Shown here: positions 1 through 7,651 of the stretch, one piece after another
Numbering within the stretch: position 1 is the stretch's first letter
Layout: each line of letters starts with the position of its first letter
Source of the DNA: Methanothrix sp.
Lineage (GTDB): Archaea; Halobacteriota; Methanosarcinia; Methanotrichales; Methanotrichaceae
Assembly (NCBI GenBank): GCA_003162615.1
Contig: PMNG01000049.1
Location: forward strand, 1 to 17,868
Length of the DNA stretch: 17,868 nt
Reading direction: 5' to 3'
Notes under the pieces: model-generated
What the model saw: the letters and a program-made list of their open reading frames with translations, nothing else
The model's database searches: none
What the model was told of the DNA's origin: nothing
Made by a program: the position numbers and the translations under genes

Positions 1-388
1 ATCGTTATTCATCTAAGGGTCTATAGTCGGATCAATTGATCGTCTAATCGATTGCTTTTTAGATTATTAAATTACCCCCAGATCTTTACACTCACACTCC
101 ATTTTTTGTTTGTATTGGACTCCGGACTGTCTTAAGTCATAATAATGGCCTAAGGCTGTCCGGCCTCTCGCCAAACATCAATTCAAGTTTCATTCTGGCA
201 CGTTTATCTCTGGCTACGAGGTCTATGGGCCCTGAGTAGAGGCGTTGCCGTGCCCTTCAGTAAACGGGACGCTGCAAGCAATAGCCACAAAAGGATATTT
301 ATCGTAAAGATCGCATAGGTAGGTTTATTTATATGTGAGGGCTTGCCTTCGAGAGATACCCTTGCGAGCCCTCCCCCACGATTTGTAG
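1..388. other. Intergenic region without a convincing gene
   Basis: No intact gene is visible here. The stretch is AT-rich at its left end. A short open minus-strand frame of 39 codons at 137-256 has coding-like composition but no clear start and no recognised family, so I do not call it a gene. A TATA-like element (TTTATTTATATG) lies at about 324-335, just before a hairpin, and could once have served the TA remnants that follow. Confidence 0.5.
337..373 (+). promoter_or_regulatory. Hairpin just after a TATA-like element
   Basis: GAGGGCTTGC at 337-346 pairs with GCGAGCCCTC at 364-373. This gives a 10-bp stem with one G-T position and a 17-base loop. The TATA-like run at about 324-335 lies immediately upstream. 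It could be a 5' leader structure or the remains of a terminator. Its function is not known. Confidence 0.35.
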
Positions 389-499
389 GATAATCTCGCG
401 GAGGAAGAAAAATTCAATGAAGCATTTACTAAGCTATCAGCAGAGACCATAGCTAAACTCGTCGAGGATGAGCCTGATATCTATACGATCGAGATGTGA
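389..499 (+). pseudogene. Remnant of a small antitoxin-like protein (C-terminal part)
   Basis: The open frame reads through acidic and helical residues (EEEKFNEAFTKLSAETIAKL) and ends in a motif of the kind VEDEPDIYT before TGA at 497-499. Short proteins with an acidic tail of this type often precede MazF/PemK toxins in methanogens; that comparison is from memory. No start codon is present, and the frame is closed by TAG at 386-388. This looks like the 3' end of a decayed gene. A MazF-like remnant begins 13 bases downstream, which fits an antitoxin-toxin order. Confidence 0.35.
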
Positions 500-512
500 A
501 AGTAAGGTATAG

Positions 513-662
513 ATGAAAGGCGATATTGTTTTTTGTTCGTTTTCCTTACACTCTTTTGAAGCCACCGTTCTAAAGCGCGATTCGGTTTTAAAGCTCGGCG
601 TACTTGCGACTTTAAATAACTGGTTCATCGAGGGCTTTTTTGGAGATGCGATGGTGCCTTAA
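513..662 (+). pseudogene. Truncated MazF/PemK-like toxin remnant
   Basis: The 49-codon frame opens with MKGDIVFCSFSLHSFEA. This resembles the start of MazF/PemK ribonucleases, whose first strand typically reads M(K)KGDIVLVPFPF. A later KRDSVLKL segment sits where the family has KRPALVL. The usual length is about 110 residues, so the toxin is severely truncated, and the remaining 60% cannot be seen in the following 190 bases. It lies directly after the antitoxin-like remnant. The family assignment rests on the first 15 residues only, so a chance resemblance is possible. Confidence 0.35.
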
Positions 663-849
663 AGGCTGAGATAATTCAAAACTTGCGGCTTGTTATAGAC
701 TTTGAGAGCAAAAGCTCTAGTATTCTCCAAAATAACGATCAATAGCAATAGCTTCATGGCTCTTTTCATCACTACGACGAAACTTGTTTTCATAGGATTT
801 TCATAAGATTATCAGAAGCATTATATCCCATACTGTCGAGGAATAAATC

Positions 850-1803
850 ATGTTCAAGAAGAGGCACGTCCTCTCCATGCGGGACTTCTCCAGGGAGGAG
901 ATCGACTCCGTCCTCGACCTGGCATCGGATCTGGAGCCCTATGCCCACGGCAAGAAGAGCAATATGCTCTCAGGCAAGATTCTTGCTTTGCTGTTCTTCG
1001 AGCCGTCCACGCGCACGCGCATGTCTTTTGAGACGGCCATGAAACGTCTGGGCGGCGGAGTGATCAACCTGGGCCCGGCTGAGGGCAGCTCCATCTCCAA
1101 GGGTGAGTCTCTGGCTGACACGGTGCGGGTTATAGGCGGCTATGCGGACGCCTTGGTCATTCGTCATCCAAAAGAGGGCTCGGCCCGCCTTGCCTCGGAG
1201 TTCTCGCCTGTGCCCGTCCTGAACGCAGGAGACGGAGCGGGCCACCATCCAACTCAAACTCTCCTGGACTTATACACCATAAATAAAGAAAGCCACCTTG
1301 AGGACCTGAGCATTGCCCTGGTGGGTGACCTCAAGTACGGCCGGACAGTTCACTCTCTGGCCTATGCCTTATCCCTTTACGGTGCGGACATAACCCTTGT
1401 CTCGCCGCCAACGCTTCGAATGCCTGACCAGATAAAGTCCGACCTTTCCAGCAAGAATACCAAGGTTCGCGAGACCTGCGACCTGAGCGAGGTCATACGA
1501 AACGTCGATGTCCTCTATATGACCAGAATTCAGAGAGAGAGATTTCCCGACCCTGTGGAGTATAAGAAAGTGGCCAGAAGCTACCGGATCACCCCGGAGT
1601 ACCTGGAAGGAGTGAGGGATAACCTGATCATCATGCATCCGCTGCCCAGAGTAGACGAGATATCGCCTTCTGTGGACTCGACCAAGCACGCGATGTACTT
1701 CAAACAAACCTTCTACGGCGTTACAGTGCGGATGGCCCTGCTGAAGATGCTGATGGGCGATGAGAGCTATGAAGTCGCCGAGCTGACACCAAAGACAGGG
1801 TAG
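850..1803 (+). CDS. pyrB: Aspartate carbamoyltransferase, catalytic chain
   Basis: Cytosolic enzyme that joins carbamoyl phosphate and aspartate to N-carbamoyl-aspartate, the first committed step of pyrimidine synthesis. The 317-residue length is normal. Visible active-site motifs are the carbamoyl-phosphate loop STRTR (53-57), SISKG with Lys84 donated to the neighbouring subunit, Arg105, HHPTQ (132-136) and HPLPR (263-267). The ATG at 850 is preceded by GAGGAA at 838-843, a usable ribosome-binding site. A TATA-like TTATAT at 821-826 is so close that a leaderless transcript would also be possible. The regulatory chain gene starts 10 bases after the stop, so the two are co-transcribed and should form the classical catalytic/regulatory holoenzyme. 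Confidence 0.98.
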   Translation: MFKKRHVLSMRDFSREEIDSVLDLASDLEPYAHGKKSNMLSGKILALLFFEPSTRTRMSFETAMKRLGGGVINLGPAEGSSISKGESLADTVRVIGGYADALVIRHPKEGSARLASEFSPVPVLNAGDGAGHHPTQTLLDLYTINKESHLEDLSIALVGDLKYGRTVHSLAYALSLYGADITLVSPPTLRMPDQIKSDLSSKNTKVRETCDLSEVIRNVDVLYMTRIQRERFPDPVEYKKVARSYRITPEYLEGVRDNLIIMHPLPRVDEISPSVDSTKHAMYFKQTFYGVTVRMALLKMLMGDESYEVAELTPKTG

Positions 1804-1813
1804 GGTGATGTAA

Positions 1814-2278
1814 ATGACTGAAGTAGAGCTGAGAGTCAAACCCATTAAAAACGGCACTGTGATAGATCACATAGCCGGAGGCCAGGCCCTGAACGTACTG
1901 AAGATCCTGGGAATATCCGGAACAACCGATGCAACGGTTTCAGTAGTCATGAACGTTGAGAGCAGCAAGCTGGGCAAGAAGGATATAGTCAAGGTCGAAG
2001 ACAGGGAGCTGAAAGAGGAAGAGGTAAACAGGATCGCCCTTATAGCCCCGGATGCCACCATCAACATCATTCGAGACTTTTTGGTGATCGAGAAGCACCT
2101 AGTAGACCTGCCGGACCTGATAATAGGCGTTGTACGCTGCCAGAACCCTAGCTGCATATCCAACACCGAGGAGCCCATAGAGTCCAGGATGCTTGTAAAG
2201 ACAAAGAATCCTGTTGTGCTCAGGTGCGTCTACTGCGAGCAGCCCATCACTGACAGGATTGCGGATTACTTAATTTGA
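1814..2278 (+). CDS. pyrI: Aspartate carbamoyltransferase, regulatory chain
   Basis: Non-catalytic subunit that binds nucleotide effectors (CTP, ATP, UTP in characterised enzymes) and links catalytic trimers through a structural zinc. The 154-residue protein has the N-terminal allosteric domain followed by the zinc domain. Its four ligands Cys109, Cys114, Cys138 and Cys141 fall at exactly the Escherichia coli numbering. The gene follows pyrB with a 10-base gap, and a GGTGAT-type ribosome-binding site lies in that gap. It is intact and ordinary. An AT-rich spacer and decayed TA sequence follow it. Confidence 0.98.
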   Translation: MTEVELRVKPIKNGTVIDHIAGGQALNVLKILGISGTTDATVSVVMNVESSKLGKKDIVKVEDRELKEEEVNRIALIAPDATINIIRDFLVIEKHLVDLPDLIIGVVRCQNPSCISNTEEPIESRMLVKTKNPVVLRCVYCEQPITDRIADYLI

Positions 2279-2413
2279 TTAGATTAAATATATCGGTTAT
2301 ATTTGTTGGTTCAGCACATGGAATAATCTCGGTTAGTCTAAAGCCGCAAATTCTACACATTTACCGATACAAATTACCCATTTTTATAATGTTTAAATAT
2401 GAGCGTTCTTTAT

Positions 2414-2721
2414 ATGCCCATAACAGAGAAGAAGATGAAAACCTTTCCCGAGATCGAAAGGATTCTAAGAGATCAAAAGCCAACCCTTCGAGAGAAATTC
2501 AAGATCAGGGAAATCGGCATCTTCGGTCGGTCGTGAGAGGCGAGCAGAAGGAGACCAGCGACTTAAGATTTGCTGGTCGAGTTCGAGGAGAGCCGATCGG
2601 CCTTGTAAAATACGTGACCTGCAGAATTGCCTCAGTGATAAGGTCGGATCGCTGCTGGATGAAGTCAGGGCTAAAGCCCAGATTAAGCAGACAAGTCCTC
2701 AAAGAGGTAATCTACGTATGA
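2414..2721 (+). pseudogene. Decayed MntA-type nucleotidyltransferase antitoxin
   Basis: Pieces of a small MNT-family nucleotidyltransferase can be read in three frames. From ATG 2414 comes a helical N-terminus (FPEIERILRDQKPTLREKF) and then KIREIGIFG, where the family has the strand before GSxxRGE. TGA at 2534 stops this frame. RGEQKETSDL continues in another frame, followed by LLVEFEE in a third, and the C-terminus MKSGLKPRLSRQVLKEVIYV ends at TGA 2719-2721. At least three small insertions or deletions separate these parts. The GSx(10)DxD catalytic signature is broken at two points. MntA antitoxins AMPylate and neutralise HepT toxins. The stop overlaps the ATG of the HepT remnant, the usual arrangement of that operon. 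Confidence 0.75.
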
Positions 2722-2889
2722 ATGTGCTGGATCACGGGAGTTACATCTAGGACATTATTACCACATGAATTATGAGAAGAATTTATAACAATCTGACCTT
2801 CGAAGAATTCGCTAATGATAAAAAGACCGTTCTCTCGGTGACAAAGTACATGCTTCGTAATATAGTCTCTATTATAGGTCCAGGTTTGT
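2718..2889 (+). pseudogene. Decayed HepT-like HEPN toxin fragment
   Basis: The frame beginning MNVLDHGSYI is interrupted by TAG and TGA within the first 20 codons. It then reads LTFEEFANDKKTVLSVTKY, which matches the conserved N-terminal region of HepT HEPN ribonucleases (typically MTFEEFxxDxKTxxAV). Homology appears to stop near 2845-2885, and the rest, including the RxxxxH catalytic motif of HEPN domains, is absent. The ATG overlaps the end of the MntA remnant. The break coincides with a reverse-strand TIR-like fragment, so the toxin was probably cut by a rearrangement. The family call rests on about 20 residues plus its partner. Confidence 0.65.
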
Positions 2890-3055
2890 AGATTTCGTCA
2901 GAGCGATAACAGCTTAGATTAAATTCAGGACTCTCTAAAATTTGTTTAATTAATTTATATATGGGCTCAAAATTAGATGAAAACGGGATTAATATAAATA
3001 CTGAACCGTCCTCTATCGGCTCGCTACATTCAGCGAAAAATTTCTTTGGATACAA
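2783..3055 (-). pseudogene. Truncated TIR-like / nucleotide-hydrolase-like domain fragment
   Basis: The 90-codon minus-strand frame contains DGSVFILIPFSSNFEPIY, then YRSDEIYKPGPIIETILRS. This resembles the start of TIR-like proteins that read VFVIMPF...DDIYxxIK...RADEIxxxGxIxxDI; the comparison is from memory. The expected next element (a strand like ADxVIADLT) is missing. The last 22 or so codons instead run antisense through the HepT remnant and are unlikely to be original. The fragment is therefore probably the first half of a gene truncated at a junction near 2845-2885. Such domains occur in NAD-consuming or defence proteins, but no function can be claimed for this piece. Confidence 0.45.
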
Positions 3056-3107
3056 TAGATATCCTTCCTACCATTGCCCGGCCAGAGCAAATGGAGTTTT
3101 CTAAGAT

Positions 3108-4013
3108 TTAAGGATGTCTCTCTAGACCTCTTTCCTTTATCCTTCTATCTATGAGCCTATCCGATCGCTCCAGCGCATCATGCGTCTGCCCGAAGTGCTC
3201 CGCCGCCTCCCGCATGATCTTCTTAAACCCCTCCAGATCTCCCGAATCTGCCTTCTCAGAAAGCCGCATGCATTCGCCTATGAAGGTCTGCCTCACTTTC
3301 ATGGCCTTGGGGTTCTTCTGGATAGATGCGTACAGCTCCGGGTTCTGGTCAAGAATCCTGCCCACGAAGTCGATCATGATCTCATAAACTGGCGACATGA
3401 ACTTCCTGGACTTTTCAACGTCGAAGTCCAGGGACTGCAACGTAGCGCCGATGCCGATGTAGGCGAAGTGCGTTAGCGCCTGGACCACAGCCATGATCTC
3501 GTCGTGCTCTTCGGGGTCCAGCAACTCTATCCTGGCACCGTCGGACTCGAAAAGAGATCTAATCCTCGGAAGCCAGGTCTCGCTCCGGCCAACGGCTGGC
3601 GTCAATATGATGATCTGGCCCATCAGCGTCGGCATAGTCGGGCCGAACATGGGATGCGTGCCTATGACCTCCACGCCCTGGTGCGCGTGCCTGATCATGG
3701 CCTTCATGGGCTCCGACTTAAGGGAGGTGACGTCCATAAGCAAGCTTCCTGGCCGCATGCGAGGAGCAACCTTGCGAATGACCTCCACTGTCTTCTCTAT
3801 GGGAACGCTCAGCAGGACGATGTCACTCTGCTCTGCTTCCTTAATCATGTCTGCTGCGTAGCGAACCCCAATGCTTGCGGCTACACCGGTTTTGCCGCTG
3901 GGTCCCCACACTGCTACGTCGAAGCTCTTGTCCCTGAAGTACCGGGCGAACCAGGACCCAGTCTCACCCGTGCCTCCTAGAATAAGCATTCGCGTCATCC
4001 CTTTCGCCGCCAT
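3108..4013 (-). CDS. tyrA: Prephenate dehydrogenase (TyrA family)
   Basis: Oxidative decarboxylation of prephenate to 4-hydroxyphenylpyruvate in tyrosine synthesis, using NAD(P). The 301-residue protein opens with a Rossmann fold: strand MLILGGTGETGSWF (9-22) with the dinucleotide-binding GGTGETG, SDIVLLSVPIE (63-73) and DVTSLKSEP (94-102). GTHPMFGP (118-125) carries the substrate-site His120. The rest is the all-helical dimerisation domain. The ATG at 4013 lies 4 bases after the aroE stop. AGGTGA just upstream, overlapping the aroE stop, serves as its ribosome-binding site. Translation is therefore probably coupled to aroE, and both belong to the shikimate/aromatic pathway. No chorismate mutase or ACT domain is apparent. 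Confidence 0.93.
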   Translation of the reverse strand: MAAKGMTRMLILGGTGETGSWFARYFRDKSFDVAVWGPSGKTGVAASIGVRYAADMIKEAEQSDIVLLSVPIEKTVEVIRKVAPRMRPGSLLMDVTSLKSEPMKAMIRHAHQGVEVIGTHPMFGPTMPTLMGQIIILTPAVGRSETWLPRIRSLFESDGARIELLDPEEHDEIMAVVQALTHFAYIGIGATLQSLDFDVEKSRKFMSPVYEIMIDFVGRILDQNPELYASIQKNPKAMKVRQTFIGECMRLSEKADSGDLEGFKKIMREAAEHFGQTHDALERSDRLIDRRIKERGLERHP

Positions 4014-4017
4014 ACAG

Positions 4018-4827
4018 TCACCTTTCCCTCGCCTTCAGCTCCTCTCTGACAGCTTTCTCCATGACATCTATTGGTGGCTTCAGCCCCGTCCAGATCTCCA
4101 GAGCCTTGGCTCCCTGATAAACAAGCATCATGACTCCATCGATGGCCACCGCACCGATCTTTACTGTATCTTTGAGCATCTCTGTCTCCCGGTTATAAAC
4201 GATATCAAATACCACCTGGCCTATGTGCAAGAGGTTGCCGTCAAATAGCCTCGGATCTCCCTCCATCATGCCAACCGATGTGGCGTTGATGATCACATCC
4301 GCCTGGGGAACTAATCTTTCCAGATCCTCCAGACCGTATCCTTCGCCCTGAATGAACCCAGCCAGCTCCAACGCCTTTCCGGGGTTCCTGTTCGCGATGG
4401 AGATCTCGGCGCCTTCTTTTGCCAGGGTGTAGGCTATAGCCCTGGCGGCACCTCCCGCTCCAATCAATAGCGCACTGCTCCCCTTTATCTTGACCCTTGC
4501 TTCCTCCAGAGCCTTCATAGCACCCAATCCATCGGTGTTATGACCCACTATATCTTCACCGAAAGAGACTGTGTTGACTGCACCGATGGCCTCCGCCAGA
4601 TCATCAGGTATAACGATCTTCAGCGCCTTTTCCTTCAGAGGGATGGTCAGGTTCAGGCCTCCAAACCCCATGGCCGATGCTCCAAGGATTGCATCTTCGA
4701 GACGTTCTTTTGTTATCCGAAATGGAAAATAACAAGCATCAAGACCCAAGGCCCTGAAGGCCGCATTCTGCATGGCCGGCGATAGACTGTGCTCGATTGG
4801 ATCTCCGAAGATGCCGAAAATCTTCAT
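4018..4827 (-). CDS. aroE: Shikimate dehydrogenase (NADP)
   Basis: Reduces 3-dehydroshikimate to shikimate with NADPH. The 269-residue length is typical. Shikimate-binding SLSP is at 14-17, catalytic Lys65 lies in NLTIPLKEKA, NT is at 85-86 and Asp99 in HNTDG completes the Lys-Asp pair. The NADP-binding loop is GAGGAARA (123-130), followed by NRNPGKA, where the Asn-Arg is typical of NADP preference. A strong GAGGAGGTC ribosome-binding sequence lies in the 22-base gap after the DUF92 gene. The gene is thus likely co-transcribed with the upstream membrane-protein gene and the downstream tyrA. Confidence 0.97.
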   Translation of the reverse strand: MKIFGIFGDPIEHSLSPAMQNAAFRALGLDACYFPFRITKERLEDAILGASAMGFGGLNLTIPLKEKALKIVIPDDLAEAIGAVNTVSFGEDIVGHNTDGLGAMKALEEARVKIKGSSALLIGAGGAARAIAYTLAKEGAEISIANRNPGKALELAGFIQGEGYGLEDLERLVPQADVIINATSVGMMEGDPRLFDGNLLHIGQVVFDIVYNRETEMLKDTVKIGAVAIDGVMMLVYQGAKALEIWTGLKPPIDVMEKAVREELKARER

Positions 4828-4849
4828 GACAGGGAGTTGACCTCCTCTA

Positions 4850-6076
4850 TTAAATAATCTTCAGGATACCCCAAAAGAACGCCCCGACAACCGCCCCGAA
4901 GAGAGTGGCTATGAGGTTGACGCCGTTATTGGTAAGATGGCCCTTCCTCTGGAGCGTCGCGCCGAGTAGGCTGTCAAAGTTAGTACCAATGAATCCGGCA
5001 ACGGTGCCAGCCAATAGGCCGTAGCCGCCAGACATTCCCGCCGCCGCTGCCAGGAGCCCGATGATGATCGATCCAGCCAAGGCAGCAACCTCTCCCAATG
5101 GCGTCACGCCGCCATCTACCCCGGCATCCGTAACCTCCATTGTGGTGATCATCCGCGGTTTAGTCCTGCTGGTCTGGCCTATTTCGCTTGCTAGGGTATC
5201 TCCGTTAGCTGTGGCCACCGCGCCGATGAAGGCCAGCACGAAGAGGTCGCTCCTGTAAATTCCGTAACAAACTGCCATAGCCAGGGGCACCAAGCTGTTG
5301 GAAAAGACATTCTTATAGCCGCGAACCCCTCCTTTAGACTGGGCTATACCTAGCTTGCGCTTGTAAGCATATCCATATCTGGTGAAGCCTCCGCCCAGGA
5401 AGTAAAAGGCAAGCAACAACGCGAACCAACCGGGACCGCTGAAGAGTATGACAAGAAGACAGATGAACGTCTCTGCAAGCACGGCATCAGAGTCAGCGGC
5501 CTTGGCATAGTAGGCTCCCACTCCAAGGACCAGAGCGAAGAGACTGATCATCAGAATACGTCCTGACTCGGGAAGAGGATAGTCGAAGCTGAAGAGCCAC
5601 ATCACCATGCAAGACCCGAAAGGCACTGTGAAATCTCTTTCTTTGGAGACGTGATTCAAAAAGGCTCCACTAAGTCCTCCCAGAATGGCCAGGAAGAGCA
5701 CCTTCGCCTCTGCTAGGCTTCCCCAGGAGGCCATGGTGGCTAATGGATATCCCAGGGCCACCGTGGTCATCAGATAGATTATGCTACCCGTGAGGGTGTC
5801 GAACCTTTTAGAGGCAAAAGGAGAGAAAGTTGAGGCCACAAAAGAAATAGCCACTATGTAAACAGGAAGCTCAAGATGGGTCACGCTAAGTGCTGGTCTC
5901 AGGAGCAGAAGCATGCCCAGAGTGGCAGAGAGCAACCTGGATTCGCGATCCCAGAAGAAGACAGCCGCCAGGGGGATTACGGTGAAGGCTCCAGCGTAGG
6001 GAAGCAGCAAGACCATTAGACCTATGGCCAGCCTGGCCACATCCTCCTGACGCATGGAGTCAGGACAATTCTCCAT
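4850..6076 (-). CDS. DUF92 / TIGR00297 family integral membrane protein
   Basis: A 408-residue polytopic membrane protein with about ten hydrophobic segments. The C-terminal half carries the DUF92 signatures: GGGFTRYGYAYKRKLGIAQ (228-246) and GVRGYKNVFSN, then ATANGDTLASEIGQ (288-301), EVTDAGVDGGVTPLGE (314-329) and GTNFDSLLGATLQRKGHLTN (364-383). The plant member VTE6 phosphorylates phytyl phosphate. By analogy the archaeal proteins may be isoprenyl-phosphate kinases, but this is inference. The N-terminal 200 residues are an extra hydrophobic region also seen in other archaeal members, as far as I recall. M1 at 6076 or M8 could be the start. It heads the aroE-tyrA transcription unit and is divergent from a cis-prenyltransferase subunit gene, with only 39 bases between the start codons. 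Confidence 0.9.
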   Translation of the reverse strand: MENCPDSMRQEDVARLAIGLMVLLLPYAGAFTVIPLAAVFFWDRESRLLSATLGMLLLLRPALSVTHLELPVYIVAISFVASTFSPFASKRFDTLTGSIIYLMTTVALGYPLATMASWGSLAEAKVLFLAILGGLSGAFLNHVSKERDFTVPFGSCMVMWLFSFDYPLPESGRILMISLFALVLGVGAYYAKAADSDAVLAETFICLLVILFSGPGWFALLLAFYFLGGGFTRYGYAYKRKLGIAQSKGGVRGYKNVFSNSLVPLAMAVCYGIYRSDLFVLAFIGAVATANGDTLASEIGQTSRTKPRMITTMEVTDAGVDGGVTPLGEVAALAGSIIIGLLAAAAGMSGGYGLLAGTVAGFIGTNFDSLLGATLQRKGHLTNNGVNLIATLFGAVVGAFFWGILKII

Positions 6077-6115
6077 CGCAAAAATACTTTGCCTCGGAAG
6101 TTATCCTGGAGATAG

Positions 6116-6727
6116 ATGCTTCGCTACCTCTATGAGCAGCTTCTGGAGACCAAAATCTCCCATGCCGGTGTGCCCAAATGTGTGGCCGTTATCCTGAACC
6201 CCGGCGATCTTGATGACCGGGGGTTAGAGATGGTTAGAAGACTTATCGCCTGGAGCGAGATAATAGGCATTAGAAGCATCGCCCTTTATTCCGGAGACGA
6301 TGCTCCTCAGACTTACCAGAGGATAGTCACTGAACTGTATAACGCACGGGCAGAGATAAGCCTGCACACCAAAGACGGTGTTGAAATACTTGGTTCGGGC
6401 GGAAAAACCAAGCTGCTGATCTCGCTTGGGTACGGTGGCAAACAAGAGGTGTCCGAAGCCATCAGAAAATTGCTAAAAGATGTTGAGATTGGCAGAATAA
6501 GCGCTGACGATATCGACGAGAAGACCATAGAAGCAAAACTTAGGTTCAGCCAGAAGCCAGACCTAGTAATCAGGGCCGGAGGCAAACAGCTCAGCGATTT
6601 CATGATCTGGCAAGCAGCCTACTCAGAACTCTATTTCACCGAGGTTAACTGGAACTCCTTGAGAAAGACCGATTTTTTGCGAGCCATTAGGGACTATCAG
6701 CGCAGAGAACGCCGCTTTGGAAGATGA
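6116..6727 (+). CDS. Cis-prenyltransferase family protein, NgBR-like accessory subunit
   Basis: A 203-residue member of the undecaprenyl/dehydrodolichyl diphosphate synthase family. The C-terminal half is well conserved: LGYGGKQEV (104-112), DLVIRAGGKQ (149-158), FMIWQAAYSELYFTEV (162-177) and FLRAIRDYQRRERRFG (187-202). The N-terminus lacks the catalytic DGNxRWA motif and reads VAVILNPGDLDDRG (23-36). The IR(T/S)GGExRxSNF motif has lost the Glu and the second Arg. The enzyme is therefore unlikely to be active alone. It resembles the NgBR-type partner of heteromeric cis-prenyltransferases, a type described in methanogens as well as eukaryotes. The C-terminal RxG of such partners is retained (RFG, 200-202). 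The catalytic partner is not in this window. The likely role is synthesis of the polyprenyl lipid carrier for glycosylation. Confidence 0.85.
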   Translation: MLRYLYEQLLETKISHAGVPKCVAVILNPGDLDDRGLEMVRRLIAWSEIIGIRSIALYSGDDAPQTYQRIVTELYNARAEISLHTKDGVEILGSGGKTKLLISLGYGGKQEVSEAIRKLLKDVEIGRISADDIDEKTIEAKLRFSQKPDLVIRAGGKQLSDFMIWQAAYSELYFTEVNWNSLRKTDFLRAIRDYQRRERRFGR

Positions 6728-6862
6728 CTCTTTTTGATACGCTAATGGCTTAGTGGATCGTATTTGGAAAAGAAGTATACTGCTCTAGTTAATGATAATT
6801 TAAAAAGAACTATATAGAATAACTTATAGATATAATCGCGGTGTTTCCTTTTTTTAAATATA

Positions 6863-7546
6863 TCAATATTTGGACGTATTGGATTTTGATATACCCGGCT
6901 TAATAGTCTCTTGTTTCAGTATGTCTTTAGAAGGAAGTGTGCTGAGAAATATGGAAGGTATCGGTTCTGAGAGCACGATGTCGTCGTTTACTGTCATCAT
7001 CCTAATCCCATTTTCCTTGGCGGCCGCGGAATCTATCTTGATCACCTTGGGGTTACCTGTCCTGAAAGTGCCCACTTGCCAAGCTTTTTCCGGGGTAGTG
7101 GAAAGATGGACGTACCGCTGAGATGCGGACTTCAGCCCTACTTCAAGTATTCTATCCGCTTCCTCCTCGTTAGCACCATAGTACAGATAAGGAAGTGTGT
7201 TTTCCGGATGGTCCAGATTGACGTTAACCGAATGACCATAACGCGCTCTTATTTTGTCGTTATTGATCTCATACCTCTTTTTTGTATCGGACTCTACGAG
7301 GGCCACCAACATGTTTCTGTCGGCCCAGCGGTGTCTCTTATGAATCACATCGCCCAGGGCCATAAGATCGACCCAACCCCTGGGGTCCATGGCCAGACCC
7401 AGGTCGTCGGGGAAATGTCTGAGCGCTCCCGCAACCAGCCTGCCCAGTTGCTCGGTCATAGCCTCATCGAGCACTAATGTGCCGGATGCACCGCATATGC
7501 AACATTCTCCCCTGAAAAATCCGTGGTGAGAGCAATGCTTGATCAT
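6863..7546 (-). CDS. kptA: Probable RNA 2'-phosphotransferase (KptA/Tpt1 family)
   Basis: Tpt1/KptA enzymes transfer a 2'-phosphate from RNA to NAD+, forming ADP-ribose 1'',2''-cyclic phosphate. The 227-residue protein starts with a short Cys/His cluster (Cys5, His7, His8, Cys15, Cys18) that resembles a zinc knuckle. The first KptA domain follows, with LGRLVAGALRHFP (35-46), DPRGWVDLMAL, and RYEINNDKIRARYGHSV (91-107), which holds the Arg-x-Arg and His residues expected for catalysis. The second half has YLYYGANEEEADRILEVGLK (120-139), QRYVHLS (143-149) and the remaining fold. AAGGTG before the ATG at 7546 is a good ribosome-binding site. The archaeal role is unclear because archaeal tRNA splicing does not leave a 2'-phosphate. 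The gene stands alone between convergent and divergent neighbours. Confidence 0.9.
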   Translation of the reverse strand: MIKHCSHHGFFRGECCICGASGTLVLDEAMTEQLGRLVAGALRHFPDDLGLAMDPRGWVDLMALGDVIHKRHRWADRNMLVALVESDTKKRYEINNDKIRARYGHSVNVNLDHPENTLPYLYYGANEEEADRILEVGLKSASQRYVHLSTTPEKAWQVGTFRTGNPKVIKIDSAAAKENGIRMMTVNDDIVLSEPIPSIFLSTLPSKDILKQETIKPGISKSNTSKY

Positions 7547-7651
7547 GACAACACCTTTCCTTCATAGGGACGTGCCAATAGATATAGATGACTCTATGGA
7601 TATATCATACTTGGAAAGTCTCAAATATGTTCGACCCTGAACAAGAGCCAT

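Noticed and set aside
137..256. 39-codon minus-strand frame with coding-like composition
   Set aside because: No start codon in a sensible place, no known motif and very short; perhaps a gene remnant but not supportable.
437..628. 63-codon minus-strand frame near the left end
   Set aside because: It is antisense to the TA remnants, has no recognisable motif and no ribosome-binding site; the plus-strand reading explains the composition better.
2275..2721. 148-codon plus-strand frame after pyrI as one intact gene
   Set aside because: Only parts of it (RGEQKETSDL, and the end MKSGLKPRLSRQVLKEVIYV) match a nucleotidyltransferase; the missing parts lie in other frames, so it is a decayed gene.
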